From Streptomyces griseoviridis (GTDB lineage Bacteria > Actinomycetota > Actinomycetes > Streptomycetales > Streptomycetaceae), in assembly GCF_005222485.1 (NCBI RefSeq), contig NZ_CP029078.1, forward strand, positions 3,562,001 to 3,626,000: a stretch of DNA of 64,000 nucleotides. The letters run 5' to 3'. The translations under genes and the position numbers were made by a program. This document shows, in pieces, positions 44,068 through 53,131 of the stretch (positions are counted from its first letter, which is position 1; each line of letters starts with the position of its first letter). The notes below the pieces were generated by a model. It was not told the origin of the DNA, made no database searches, and saw only the letters and a list, made by a program, of their open reading frames with translations.

Positions 44068-46380
44068 TCACTGCTGGTTCGTCACCACCGCCGCCTGGGG
44101 GCGGATCGGGAGGCGGTTGACCGGGCGGCCGGTCGCCGCGCGGACCGCGGACGCGATGGCCGCCGGGGACGTCACCACCGGCACCGCGCTGACCGCCTTC
44201 GCGCCGAACGGCGCGACCACGTCCCGTTCCTCGACCAGCTTCACGATCCGGATGTCGGGGGTGTCGAGGGCCGTCGGCAGGCAGTAGCCGGTGAGGTCGG
44301 GGTGGCGGACGATCCCGCGCGCGGTGCGCAGGTTCTCGGTGAGCGCGATGCCCACGCCCTGGGTGACCGCGCCCTCGATCCTGGCCACCAGTTGCGCCGG
44401 GTTGAGGACCCGGCCGACGTCCTGGGCGAGCGCCAGCTCCACCACGCGGACCGAGCCGAGCTCGATGTCGACGTCGACGACCGCGCGGATCGCGCAGAAC
44501 GCCATGCCGACGAACGCGTCGCCCTGTCCCGAGCCGTCCAGCGGCTCGGTGGGATGCGGGCGGCACTGGGCGGTGGCCCAGAGTTCCTTGCCGTCCATGG
44601 CCTCGGCGACGGTCGTCGAGAGGACGCCGTCGTACGAGGTGATCTTGCCGTCGGTGATCTGGAGCAGCTCCGTCGACATGCCGAACTTGTGTGCGAGCGG
44701 CTGGAGGAGCTGGGTGCGGACCATCTTCGCCGCGCGCTCCACCGCCCCGCCGGAGACCCAGGTGTGCCGGCCGCGGCTGCCGGGGCCAGCGGGCGGCTGG
44801 TCGGTGTCGACGGGCGCCACGTGCACCTCGTCGATGCCCAGCGTCTCCTGGACGATCTGCCGGGCCAGGGTGGTGAATCCCTGGCCGGTCTCGACGGCCG
44901 CGCACAGCACGGTGGCGACGCCGTCGTGGACCTTCACGGTGGCCGTGGAGACCTCGTCGGCGCCCTCGGCGCCCAGCATGTGCACCATGCCGAGGCCGTA
45001 GCCGACGCCCCGGCGCACCGCGCCGGGTTCGCCCGCGCCCTCGGGTCCGCCGGGCAGCAGCCACTCGTCCTCGGGGGTGTCCTTGGGCAGCGGCGGCAGC
45101 GGGAACTCCCGCACCGCTTGGAGGAGTTCGGCGACCGGCGCCGGGCAGGTCACGGTCTGCCCGGTGGGCAGGACGTCGCCGGTGGCGAGCGCGTTGCGCA
45201 GCCGGAGTTCGGCCGGGTCGACGCCGAGCCGCTTGGCCAGTTTGTCCATCTGCGCCTCATAGGCGGCGCACACCTGCATGGCGCCCTCGCCGCGCACATG
45301 GCCCGAGGGCGGGTTGTTGGTGCGGACCGCCCAGCCCTCGATGAACGCGTTCGGGACGACGTAGGGGCCGCACGCGAAGCCCACGGCGGCGGCCAGCGCC
45401 TCGCCCGAGGTGTCGGCGTAGGCACCCGCGTCGAGCAGGATCTGCGCCTCGACCTTGATCAGCCTGCCGTCGGCGTCGGCGTGGTGCCGGTAGCGCAGCA
45501 GGGTGGGGTGGCGGTGGACGTGCCCGAGGAACGACTCCTCGCGCGTGGCGGTGAGTTTGACCGGGCAGCCGGTCTTCAGGGCGAGCAGGCCGAGCGGGAG
45601 CTGGAAGCCCTGGTCCTCGCGGTCGGCGGTGGCGCCGGGCACCCCGGTGACGACGATCTTGACGCGGTCCTGTTCCAGGCCGAAGCAGGCGGCGGCGGTG
45701 TCGCGGTCGGTGTGCGGGTCGGTGGAGGCCAGGTACAGCTCGACGCCGCCGTCCGGGCGGGGCACGGCGAGACCGGCCTCGGCGCCGATGGGGGCGGGGT
45801 CCTGGCGGCCGATGCGGTAGAGGCCCTCGACGACGACCTCGCCGGCCGCGTCCGGGTCGCCGTGGCGCAGCGGGATGTGCCGGATGAGGTTGCCGTCGGG
45901 GTGCAGCGGCTCGGCCTCGAAGGCTTGTTCGGGGTCGGTGACCGGGTCGAGGACCTCGTACTCGACGGTCACGGCGGCCGCGGCCATCCGCGCGGTGTCG
46001 GGGTGGTCGGCGGCGACGGCGGCGATCGGCTCGCCGTGGTGGCGGACCACGTCGGAGGCGAAGACCGGGCGGTCGGCGGTGCCGCGGCCGTGCCGGGCGG
46101 TGCCGGGGACGTCCTCGTGGGTGATGACGGCGCGGACGCCGGGCATCTCCCGCGCGTGGGTGGTGTCGATGGAGACGATGCGCGCGTGCGCGTGCGGGGA
46201 GCGCAGGACGGCGGCCCACAGCAGGCCCTCGGCCCACAGGTCGGCCGCGTACGGGAAGGTGCCCTCGGTCTTCGCGCGCGCGTCGGCGGCCGGGAGGGAG
46301 GCGCCGAGGCCGTGCGGGATCGGCTCGGGGGCCGGTGCTGCCTCCGCGGCGGTGGTCGCGGTGGCGGCTTCGTTGGTCAC
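44068..46380 (-). CDS. Xanthine dehydrogenase-family molybdopterin-binding subunit
   Basis: Large catalytic subunit of a three-part molybdenum hydroxylase, 770 residues, the usual size. The Ald_Xan_dh N-terminal domain has AKTEGTFPYAADLWAEGLLWAAVLRSPHAHARI. The Mo-pterin domains have LTATREESFLGHVHRHP, TNNPPSGHVRGEGAMQ and ETGQGFTTLARQIVQETLGI. The GxGE motif that normally holds the catalytic Glu near the C-terminus is not seen; the matching stretch reads APFGAKAVSAVPVVTSPAAI. The substrate is unknown: purine, aldehyde or another heterocycle. GTG start 46380 overlaps the Fe-S gene stop (GTGA). Last gene of the operon. Confidence 0.87.
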   Translation of the reverse strand: MTNEAATATTAAEAAPAPEPIPHGLGASLPAADARAKTEGTFPYAADLWAEGLLWAAVLRSPHAHARIVSIDTTHAREMPGVRAVITHEDVPGTARHGRGTADRPVFASDVVRHHGEPIAAVAADHPDTARMAAAAVTVEYEVLDPVTDPEQAFEAEPLHPDGNLIRHIPLRHGDPDAAGEVVVEGLYRIGRQDPAPIGAEAGLAVPRPDGGVELYLASTDPHTDRDTAAACFGLEQDRVKIVVTGVPGATADREDQGFQLPLGLLALKTGCPVKLTATREESFLGHVHRHPTLLRYRHHADADGRLIKVEAQILLDAGAYADTSGEALAAAVGFACGPYVVPNAFIEGWAVRTNNPPSGHVRGEGAMQVCAAYEAQMDKLAKRLGVDPAELRLRNALATGDVLPTGQTVTCPAPVAELLQAVREFPLPPLPKDTPEDEWLLPGGPEGAGEPGAVRRGVGYGLGMVHMLGAEGADEVSTATVKVHDGVATVLCAAVETGQGFTTLARQIVQETLGIDEVHVAPVDTDQPPAGPGSRGRHTWVSGGAVERAAKMVRTQLLQPLAHKFGMSTELLQITDGKITSYDGVLSTTVAEAMDGKELWATAQCRPHPTEPLDGSGQGDAFVGMAFCAIRAVVDVDIELGSVRVVELALAQDVGRVLNPAQLVARIEGAVTQGVGIALTENLRTARGIVRHPDLTGYCLPTALDTPDIRIVKLVEERDVVAPFGAKAVSAVPVVTSPAAIASAVRAATGRPVNRLPIRPQAAVVTNQQ

Positions 46381-48527
46381 GGCTGGCCTCCGTCCTGTCC
46401 GTACGCCTGGTCATGCGTCGAGGGGTCGAACGCCGACGGGTTGACCCCGCCGGAGCCGGGTCCCGCCTGATGGGGGATACGGGGTTCGTCGCCGTCGTGC
46501 TCGGTCTGCGGCTCGGCGGAGTGCGCCTCGCGTTCGGCGACGACCTCGTTGACGGCGTTCAGGACGCCCCGGTAGCCGGAGCAGCGGCACAGGTTGCCGC
46601 ACAGGGCCTGCCGGGTCTCCAGTTCGGTGGGGGCCGGGTTGCCCTCCAGGAGGTCGTGCACGGTCATCGCCATGCCGGGCACGCAGAAGCCGCACTGCAC
46701 GGCGCCGCAGCGGGCGAGGGCGCGCTGCACGTCGGAGGGGCGGCCGTCCTCGGCGAGCCCTTCGACGGTGCGCACCTCGGAGCCGGCCGCGGTGACGGCG
46801 GGGACCAGGCAGGAGGCGACGAGACGGCCGTCGACCTGGACGTTGCACGCCCCGCACTCGCCCTGTGAGCAGCCGTCCTTGGCGCCGGCCAGGCCGAGCC
46901 GTTCGCGCAGCACGTAGAGCAGCGACTCGCCGATCCAGGCGTCGGTGACGGGCCGTTCGACGCCGTTGACGCGCAGCACGTAGGAGGCGAGGGGGTGTTC
47001 GTCGCCGGTGGGCGGCGGCGGGTCGTCGGAGGGGGTGGCCGCGGGCTCGTCGGGGGCGGCGGGGTCGGTGGCGTCCGGGGTGGGGGACGCGTCCGGCTCC
47101 GCGGGCCCTTCGGCGGCCTCAGCGGGCCGCTGGACGGCCTCGGAGGCATCGCCGGACTCATCGGCCGCCGCAGCCTCTCCCGGCCCCTCAGCGGCGGCTG
47201 GGGCGGCCGGGGCGGGTTCGGTGGCCCCCGGCGCCGGCACAAGCCCGGACGCGAGTCCCGACGCGGGCTCCGCCTCGGGGTGGCGCGCGGGGTGTCCGGC
47301 GTCGGCGGCCCGGTCGTCGGTCCGTCCGTCGGCCTGCCCGCGCGCCTGCCCGTCGCCGGGGAACTCCCCGGCGTGCGGCGGGACATCGTGCTCCGGCGCG
47401 TGCGGTCGGCCGTCGGGGGCGACGGCGGGATCCGGCGCCACGGGCGCGTGCGCGTCGACGACGGGCACGCCGTGCGCCGGGGTCCCGAGCACCGGGGTCC
47501 CGTGCCTCAGGGGATCCGGAACGCCATGGTCCTGGCCGCCGTGATCCGGAACGCCATGGTCCGGAACGCCGTGGTCCCGCCCGTCTTGGCCCGGCACGCC
47601 CTGGCCCGGTACGCCGTGCATCGGCGTTCCGTGCGCGGGAGTTCCGTGGTTTTGGGTCCCGTGGTCCGGGGTCCCGTACGGCGGTGTCCCGTGAACCGAC
47701 GTCCCCTGGGCGGGCGTTCCCTGGGCCGGGATTCCGGGCGCGGGGGTTCCGTACACGGGCGTTCCGTGCAGCTGGGTCCCGTGCGCCGGTGTCCCGTGCG
47801 CCTGGCCCGTGTGTCCGAGGCCGTGTCCCTGGTCAGGCCGGTGTCCCTGGTCGGGTCCGTGGCCGTTCCCGTGTTCGTGCCCGTTGCCCGGCACCCCCGG
47901 GTCCTGTCCCCACGGCTGTCCCTGGGGTCCCAGCGGTCCCGCGGGGCCCGAGAGTCCCGTCGGGTCGTGCGGTCCCAGCGGTCCCGCGGGCTCCGGCCGC
48001 TCCGTCGCCCAGGGTGCGGACGCGCCGCCCGGGAGGGTCGCCGGAGGGGTGCCGCCGCCCCACTGCTGGACCAGCGACGACGTCGTGAACTCGCCCGACT
48101 CGTCCGGCAGGTCGCCGCCCGCGAGCGGGATCGACCACTGTCCCGAGCCGTCCTGGTGCACGGCGCCCGGGTCCTGCGTCTCGGGCACCTGGTGGCCGTC
48201 GTAGGTCCACTGCTGGGCGGCGCCCGGCCGGTAGGTGAAACGGTCGTCGCCGCCTTCGTGGGGCGTCTGGTTCGGGTCGGGCCACTGGCCGCCCTCGGGC
48301 GTTCCCCACTCGCCCTGCGCCTGGTCGGGCGTGGCGGTGATGCGCGGCGGCACGTATCCGTGGCCCGGCGCGGCGAGCGGACTGTCGGCGGACGCCAGGA
48401 GCGCGTCGATGCCGCCCTCGGGGAGTTTCACGAAGGCGGTGGCGCCGTCGTCGTAGTCGCCCTGCGGCAGCGGGTCCCAACGGCCGCCGCTGCGGGGCGC
48501 GCCCTCTCCGTGCTGGTCGTCGGTCAC
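46377..48527 (-). CDS. [2Fe-2S] subunit with very long repeat-rich N-terminal extension
   Basis: Electron-transfer subunit of the molybdenum hydroxylase, 716 residues where the family norm is about 160-200. The normal domain is residues about 510-670: plant-type cluster C553, C558, C561, C573 (DGCSQGECGACNVQ) and the helical cluster C612, C615, C647, C649 (QCGFCVPG, CGNLCRCSGYRG). Residues 1-510 are acidic/Pro/Gly low complexity; 244-358 is a pentapeptide array of the type HGTPx, xGVPx. The GTG at 48527 overlaps the FAD subunit stop by 4 nt, so translation does include the extension. No signal peptide. Confidence 0.88.
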   Translation of the reverse strand: MTDDQHGEGAPRSGGRWDPLPQGDYDDGATAFVKLPEGGIDALLASADSPLAAPGHGYVPPRITATPDQAQGEWGTPEGGQWPDPNQTPHEGGDDRFTYRPGAAQQWTYDGHQVPETQDPGAVHQDGSGQWSIPLAGGDLPDESGEFTTSSLVQQWGGGTPPATLPGGASAPWATERPEPAGPLGPHDPTGLSGPAGPLGPQGQPWGQDPGVPGNGHEHGNGHGPDQGHRPDQGHGLGHTGQAHGTPAHGTQLHGTPVYGTPAPGIPAQGTPAQGTSVHGTPPYGTPDHGTQNHGTPAHGTPMHGVPGQGVPGQDGRDHGVPDHGVPDHGGQDHGVPDPLRHGTPVLGTPAHGVPVVDAHAPVAPDPAVAPDGRPHAPEHDVPPHAGEFPGDGQARGQADGRTDDRAADAGHPARHPEAEPASGLASGLVPAPGATEPAPAAPAAAEGPGEAAAADESGDASEAVQRPAEAAEGPAEPDASPTPDATDPAAPDEPAATPSDDPPPPTGDEHPLASYVLRVNGVERPVTDAWIGESLLYVLRERLGLAGAKDGCSQGECGACNVQVDGRLVASCLVPAVTAAGSEVRTVEGLAEDGRPSDVQRALARCGAVQCGFCVPGMAMTVHDLLEGNPAPTELETRQALCGNLCRCSGYRGVLNAVNEVVAEREAHSAEPQTEHDGDEPRIPHQAGPGSGGVNPSAFDPSTHDQAYGQDGGQP

Positions 48528-49417
48528 GACAGCGCCCTCCCCAGTGCTCGTCGGGCCAGTGCGGCGACGGTCCGCCGCAGGTGCAGTACGGCCGGCGGGA
48601 GCTGCGGTACGGAGCCGTCGGGCTCGGGGGCCGGGTCGGGGATGCAGGCGGCGGCGACGTACTCGCCGAACGCGCTGAGCGCCTCCGGCACGATCGTGCG
48701 GCCGTTGTCCCAGTCGATGAGGCGGGCGACCCAGTGCTCGGCGTCCAGCGGCCGCAGCGGCATCGGGGCGATGGCGCCGACGGCGCACCGCACTCCGCGC
48801 CGCGCGGGGTCGAGGACGAGGGCGACGGAGGCGGCGGCGCGGCCCGGCCCGGTCCTGCCGGTGGCCTTGAGGAAGACCTGCGGGGCGTGCAGCAGCGGTA
48901 CCCGCACGAAGCCGATGAGTTCGCCGCCGCGCAGCATGTCGACGCCGGCCAGCAGGTGCGAGACGGGGATCTCGCGGCGGGCGCCGTCCCGTCCCGCGAT
49001 GATCAGTGTGGCCTCCAGGGCGGCGAGCACCGGCAGCGCGTCCCCGGTGGGGGCGGCGGAGGCGATGTTGCCGCCCAGGGTGCCCGCGTTGCGGATCTGG
49101 GGCGGTCCCGCGGCGCGGGCTGCGGCGGCGAGCGCGGGGATGAGCGCGGCGAAGTCGGGGCGGCCCATGCGCGCGTGCGTGAGGCCGGCGCCGAGGAGCG
49201 CGTGGCCGTCCTGGTACTGCCAGCCGCGGATCTCGCTGATCCGGCCGAGGCCGACCAGCGCGGCGGGCCTGAGCTGCCCGGAGTTGACGGCGGCCATCAG
49301 GTCGGTGCCGCCCGCGACGGGCACGGCGGCCGGCACGGCGGCGAGCGCCGCCACGGCCTCGTCCAGTGTCGTGGGCAGCGTGACGGCCTGCGCCGCCTGC
49401 GGTGCGTGCGTGGTCAA
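48524..49417 (-). CDS. FAD-binding subunit of molybdenum hydroxylase
   Basis: Medium subunit, 297 residues, of the CoxM/XdhB class. AAVPVAGGTDLMAAVNSG is the FAD pyrophosphate loop, RNAGTLGGNIASAAPTGDALPVLAALEATL is the second FAD motif, and FVRVPLLHAPQVFLKATGRTGPGRAAASVAL the C-terminal domain entry. TTG 49417 is chosen for AAGGGG about 9 nt upstream and for family length; GTG codons further up keep the frame open. First gene of the FAD/Fe-S/Mo operon, all overlapping by 4 nt. Electrons would pass Mo to Fe-S to FAD. Confidence 0.87.
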   Translation of the reverse strand: MTTHAPQAAQAVTLPTTLDEAVAALAAVPAAVPVAGGTDLMAAVNSGQLRPAALVGLGRISEIRGWQYQDGHALLGAGLTHARMGRPDFAALIPALAAAARAAGPPQIRNAGTLGGNIASAAPTGDALPVLAALEATLIIAGRDGARREIPVSHLLAGVDMLRGGELIGFVRVPLLHAPQVFLKATGRTGPGRAAASVALVLDPARRGVRCAVGAIAPMPLRPLDAEHWVARLIDWDNGRTIVPEALSAFGEYVAAACIPDPAPEPDGSVPQLPPAVLHLRRTVAALARRALGRALS

Positions 49418-49630
49418 ACCGGCTACCCCTTCCGCTGCCCCACCTGGTCCCACCTGTGCTGCCGTACGGTACGTGCTGACAGGGCGGACGTGGCAACTCT
49501 GGCACATCTTCGCAGGGCACGAGGACAGGGGTCCGCTAGGCGGCATTCGCCCGCCTCACCAGGGAGATGGTCCGGTTTCGCACGGCATCACCGAGGAGAG
49601 CGAATTGCCACTCTTCGGTGATGCTTGCGG

Positions 49631-49658
49631 GTGTTTATCCCCCTGGTGCGGGGAATTC
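49631..49658 (-). repeat. Solitary CRISPR type I-E-like repeat sequence
   Basis: Read on the minus strand, 49658 to 49631 matches the E. coli type I-E CRISPR repeat with two substitutions and one deleted base (my recollection of that repeat): GAATTCCCCGCACCAG, then GGGGATAAAC. It contains the usual TCCCC / GGGGA stem. No second copy, spacer or cas gene is nearby. It directly follows the hexosaminidase stop, so a terminator-like hairpin is an alternative reading. Confidence 0.4.
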
Positions 49659-49660
49659 CG

Positions 49661-51295
49661 CTACCGGTTGGGCGGAGTTCCGTCGATCGGGCGGCCCAGC
49701 ACTCCGGGGCGCCGCTGCCACGGGGTGGGTCCGGTGGGCGGCCGGTATCCGACCCCAAGGGCGTCAAGTCGCCGGTAGTGGGCGGCCATCCGCCCCTCGA
49801 AGCCGGCGAAGTCACGGTCGGCCGGTTCCGGCAGGGTGCTCCAGGCCACTTCGGCGAAGGCGGCCAGCCTCGGGAACGCCTGGTAGTCCACGCGCGCGGG
49901 GTTCTCCATCACCTCGGTCCACAGGTTGGCCTGGGTGCCGAGGACGTGCCGGGCCTCCTCGGGGGTCAACTGCGGGGGAACCGGCTCGAAACGGTAGACG
50001 TCCTCCAGGGTGCGCACGTAGCCGATGGGCACCGGCTCGTCGGCGCCCGCGTCCTGCCGGTGGTCCAGGTAGACGTGCTGTTCCGGGCACATGACGACGT
50101 CGTGTCCCGCGCGGGCGGCGGCGATGCCGCCCGCGTAGCCGCGCCAGGAGGAGACGGCGGCGCCGGGCGCGAGGCCGCCCTCCAGGATCTCGTCCCAGCC
50201 GATGAGCCGGCGTCCGCGGGCGGCGAGCCAGGTGTCGAAGTGCCGTACGAACCAGGACTGGAGGCCGTTCTCGTCGCCGACGCCGAGTTCGGCGATGCGC
50301 GCCTGTGCGGCCGGTGACCGCTTCCACTGGTCCTTGGGGCATTCGTCGCCGCCGATGTGCACGAACTCGGACGGGAACAGACCGAGCAGTTCCTCGAACA
50401 CGCCTTCGTAGAAGCGGAGGGTGTTGTCAGTGGGGGCGAGTACGTTCGAAGAGATCCCCCAACTGTCCCAGACCGCGAGGGAGGCGGTGTCGATGACGTC
50501 CGTGTTGCCGAGTTCCGGGTACGCGGCGATGGCGGCCTGCGAGTGTCCCGGTACGTCGATTTCCGGGACGACGGCGATATGCCGTTCGGCCGCGTAGGCG
50601 ACGATCTCGCGGATGTCGTCCTGGGTGTAGAAGCCACCGTGCGGCTTCTCCTCCCAGAGCGGTGAGGCGCGGTGGCCGAATTTGGTGCGGGACCGCCAGG
50701 AGCCGGTCGCGGTCAGCTCCGGGTAGCGCTCGATCTCGACGCGCCAGCCCTGGTCGTCCGTCAGGTGGAAGTGGAAGACGTTCAGTTTGTGCGCGGCCAT
50801 CAGGTCGAGATACCGCAGCACGCCGTCCTTGGGCGTGAAGTGCCGTGCCACGTCCAGCATCAGGCCGCGCCAGCGGAGCCGGGGCGCGTCCTCGACGGTC
50901 AGCGCGGGCAGCGGCGGGGGCCCGTCGCCGGTCACGGGGGCGCGCCGGAAGGCGTGCGGGCCGAGGAGTTGACGCAGCGTCTGGGCGCCCCAGAAGACGC
51001 CTGCCGGGTCGCCGCCGCGGATCTCGACGCCGTCCAGGGCGTGCACGGTGAGCCGGTAGCCCTCCGCCGGGAGGGCGTCGTCGATCAGGAGCCGGACGGC
51101 TCCGGGGGTGTCGGCGGGGCCCGGTGGCAGGGTGAGTGCGAAGGCGGCGCCCAGGGTGGCGCGCAGCCACCGTTCGGTGGTGCCGGTGCCGGGTCCGGCC
51201 CACAGGGTGGTGGCGGCGTCCAGGGTGAGTCCGTCGGCGGAGGGCGCCTCGACGCTGCGGGGCGCGGGGATCAGATGGGCGGTCGGTGAGGTCAC
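49661..51295 (-). CDS. Beta-N-acetylhexosaminidase, GH20
   Basis: Glycoside hydrolase family 20, 544 residues, releasing GlcNAc from chito-oligosaccharides by substrate-assisted catalysis. It has a GH20b N-terminal domain (about 5-135), then the barrel with GLMLDVARHFTPKDGVLRYLDLMAAHKLNVFHFHLTDDQGWR and catalytic pair D317-E318 in HIGGDECPK. No signal peptide is seen, so it probably acts on imported oligosaccharides in the cytosol. GTG 51295. Last gene of the sugar ABC operon, 1 nt after the permease stop; a dre-like site lies at the head of the operon. Confidence 0.93.
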   Translation of the reverse strand: MTSPTAHLIPAPRSVEAPSADGLTLDAATTLWAGPGTGTTERWLRATLGAAFALTLPPGPADTPGAVRLLIDDALPAEGYRLTVHALDGVEIRGGDPAGVFWGAQTLRQLLGPHAFRRAPVTGDGPPPLPALTVEDAPRLRWRGLMLDVARHFTPKDGVLRYLDLMAAHKLNVFHFHLTDDQGWRVEIERYPELTATGSWRSRTKFGHRASPLWEEKPHGGFYTQDDIREIVAYAAERHIAVVPEIDVPGHSQAAIAAYPELGNTDVIDTASLAVWDSWGISSNVLAPTDNTLRFYEGVFEELLGLFPSEFVHIGGDECPKDQWKRSPAAQARIAELGVGDENGLQSWFVRHFDTWLAARGRRLIGWDEILEGGLAPGAAVSSWRGYAGGIAAARAGHDVVMCPEQHVYLDHRQDAGADEPVPIGYVRTLEDVYRFEPVPPQLTPEEARHVLGTQANLWTEVMENPARVDYQAFPRLAAFAEVAWSTLPEPADRDFAGFEGRMAAHYRRLDALGVGYRPPTGPTPWQRRPGVLGRPIDGTPPNR

Positions 51296-51296
51296 G

Positions 51297-52142
51297 TCAG
51301 TCCTTGACCGCTCCGCCCAGTCCTGAGACCAGGCGTCGCTGTACGAGTACGAAGAAGACCAGGACGGGGATCGTCATCACGGTGGACGCGGCCATCACGC
51401 CGCCCCAGTCCGGCTCGTCCGGCTTGAAGAAGACCAGCAGGGCCATCGGCAGCGTCGATTGGGAGGTGTCGCTGATGATGAAGGACTTGGCGAACAGGAA
51501 GTCGTTCCAGGCCGAGATGAAGGAGAACACGCTCGTCGCGACCAGGCCGGGCAGGACGAGCGGGAAAAGGATCTGCCAGAGAAAGCGGGCGCGGCTCGCG
51601 CCGTCGATGTAGGCGGCTTCCTCCAGCGCCTCCGGCACCGCTTTCACGAATCCGCGCAGCATCCAGATCGCGAACGGCAGCGAGAAGGCGAGGTGGGGCA
51701 GGATCAGGGCGCCCAGGGTGTTGAGTTGGCCCATGTCCCGCATGAGGAAGAACAGCGGGATGGTGAGCGCCTCGACGGGCACCATCTGGGCGACGAGAAA
51801 CATGATGAGGAGGGTGGTCCTGAAGCGGAACCGGAATCGGGTGACGGCGGTCGCGGCGAGGAACGCGATGAGCGCGGAGGCGATGACGACACTGCCCGCG
51901 ACGATCACGCTGTTGAGGAAGTACCGGCCGAATTCCTGTTGTTCGAAGACGCGCCGGAAGGAGTCGAGGGTGGGGGCGGTCGTCCACGGCCTGGGCTCGC
52001 TCGACTCGATCTCGTCGGCCGGTTTGAAGGCGCCGAGCACCATCCAGTAGAGCGGGAAGGCGACGACGACGGCGATGAGGAGCGCCGACGCCTCGGCCGC
52101 GAGCCGCCAGGGGCGCCGGACGAGCGGGTTTGCGGTGGTCAC
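51297..52142 (-). CDS. Carbohydrate ABC transporter permease (MalG type)
   Basis: Inner-membrane permease of 281 residues with six hydrophobic segments and the EAA loop EALEEAAYIDGASRARFLWQILFPLVLPGL. It ends in FVLVQRRLVSGLGGAVKG-type sequence typical of MalG/DasC proteins (here ...GAVKD). GTG 52142 overlaps the stop of the partner permease by 4 nt. It depends on a shared ATPase such as MsiK encoded elsewhere, since no ATP-binding gene is in the operon. Confidence 0.92.
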   Translation of the reverse strand: MTTANPLVRRPWRLAAEASALLIAVVVAFPLYWMVLGAFKPADEIESSEPRPWTTAPTLDSFRRVFEQQEFGRYFLNSVIVAGSVVIASALIAFLAATAVTRFRFRFRTTLLIMFLVAQMVPVEALTIPLFFLMRDMGQLNTLGALILPHLAFSLPFAIWMLRGFVKAVPEALEEAAYIDGASRARFLWQILFPLVLPGLVATSVFSFISAWNDFLFAKSFIISDTSQSTLPMALLVFFKPDEPDWGGVMAASTVMTIPVLVFFVLVQRRLVSGLGGAVKD

Positions 52143-53131
52143 AGTTCCTCCCCCTGCCGGCGCAGCAGCCGCAGGTAGACGAGGGTCACGGCGAGCAGGA
52201 TGAGCAGCATCACGACGCCGATCGCCGAGCCGAGGCTGTACTGCGAGGAGGCGAAGGCCTGTTGGTAGGCGTACACGTTCAGGACGAGGTTCTGTCCGGC
52301 GATGCCGCCGCCGCCCGTCATGACGTAGATCTGGGTGAAGACCTTGAAGTCCCAGATCACCGACTGGATGGTGACGACGGTCAGGATGGGCCGCAGCATC
52401 GGCGCGAGCACCGAGCGCCAGATCCGCCACTGGGAGGCGCCGTCGAGGGAGGCGGCCTCCAGCACTTCGGCGGGCACCGAGCGGATGCCGGCGTAGACGG
52501 TGACCATCACGAACGGGAAGGAGCACCAGACCACTTCGAGCAGGACCAGGAAGAAGGCGCTGAAGCGGCCGTAGGTCCAGGAGTGGTCGCCGAGCCCGAG
52601 GAGCCGGTTGACGGGGCCGAAGTCGGGGTCGAAGAGGAACAGCCAGACGGTGGAGCCGGTGACGGCGGGGGTGGCCCACGCGCCGAGCGCGGCGAGCATC
52701 AGGGCGAGCCTGGGCAGCGCGCGCACCCGGGTGAGGAGCACGGCGAGGGCGCAGCCGACGGCGAGGGTCGACAGGACGCAGGCGGCGGCGAAGACGACGG
52801 TGGCGCCGAGCACCTGCCAGAACTGCTCGTCGGCGAGGAGCCGGCGGTAGTTGCCGAGCCCTTCGAAGGTGGCCGGTTGTCCGCCGCTCACCTGGGCCTG
52901 GGTGTAGTGGAAGAGCGAGATCAGGCCGAGTTGGTAGATCGGGTAGACGAGCAGGGCGCCGAGGACGACGAGGGCGGGGGCGAGATACAGCCAGGGGATG
53001 CCGCCCGCCCGGCCGCGCGGTCCTGGTCCGGTGCGTCGGGGCGGGCGGGGTGTGGCGCGTGACCGGCCGTCCGCGGGCCGCGTCCGCCCGCGGACCGCGG
53101 CCACGGGGGTGTCGGTGGTCATGGGCGTCAC
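52139..53131 (-). CDS. Carbohydrate ABC transporter permease (MalF type)
   Basis: Permease of 330 residues: Arg/Pro-rich cytoplasmic N-terminus of about 45 residues, six hydrophobic segments, EAA loop EVLEAASLDGASQWRIWRSVLAPMLRPIL. The GTG at 53131 overlaps the stop of the binding-protein gene (GTGA); an ATG three codons on (53122) is the alternative. Second gene of the operon. Confidence 0.9.
   Translation of the reverse strand: MTPMTTDTPVAAVRGRTRPADGRSRATPRPPRRTGPGPRGRAGGIPWLYLAPALVVLGALLVYPIYQLGLISLFHYTQAQVSGGQPATFEGLGNYRRLLADEQFWQVLGATVVFAAACVLSTLAVGCALAVLLTRVRALPRLALMLAALGAWATPAVTGSTVWLFLFDPDFGPVNRLLGLGDHSWTYGRFSAFFLVLLEVVWCSFPFVMVTVYAGIRSVPAEVLEAASLDGASQWRIWRSVLAPMLRPILTVVTIQSVIWDFKVFTQIYVMTGGGGIAGQNLVLNVYAYQQAFASSQYSLGSAIGVVMLLILLAVTLVYLRLLRRQGEEL

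Noticed and set aside
43590..44120. 176-codon Pro-rich plus-strand frame
   Set aside because: It follows the 9-nt DNA repeat, overlaps the end of the Mo subunit gene and lacks a ribosome-binding site.
49631..49658. A real CRISPR array
   Set aside because: Only one repeat-like unit and no spacers or cas genes; listed only as a solitary sequence of interest.
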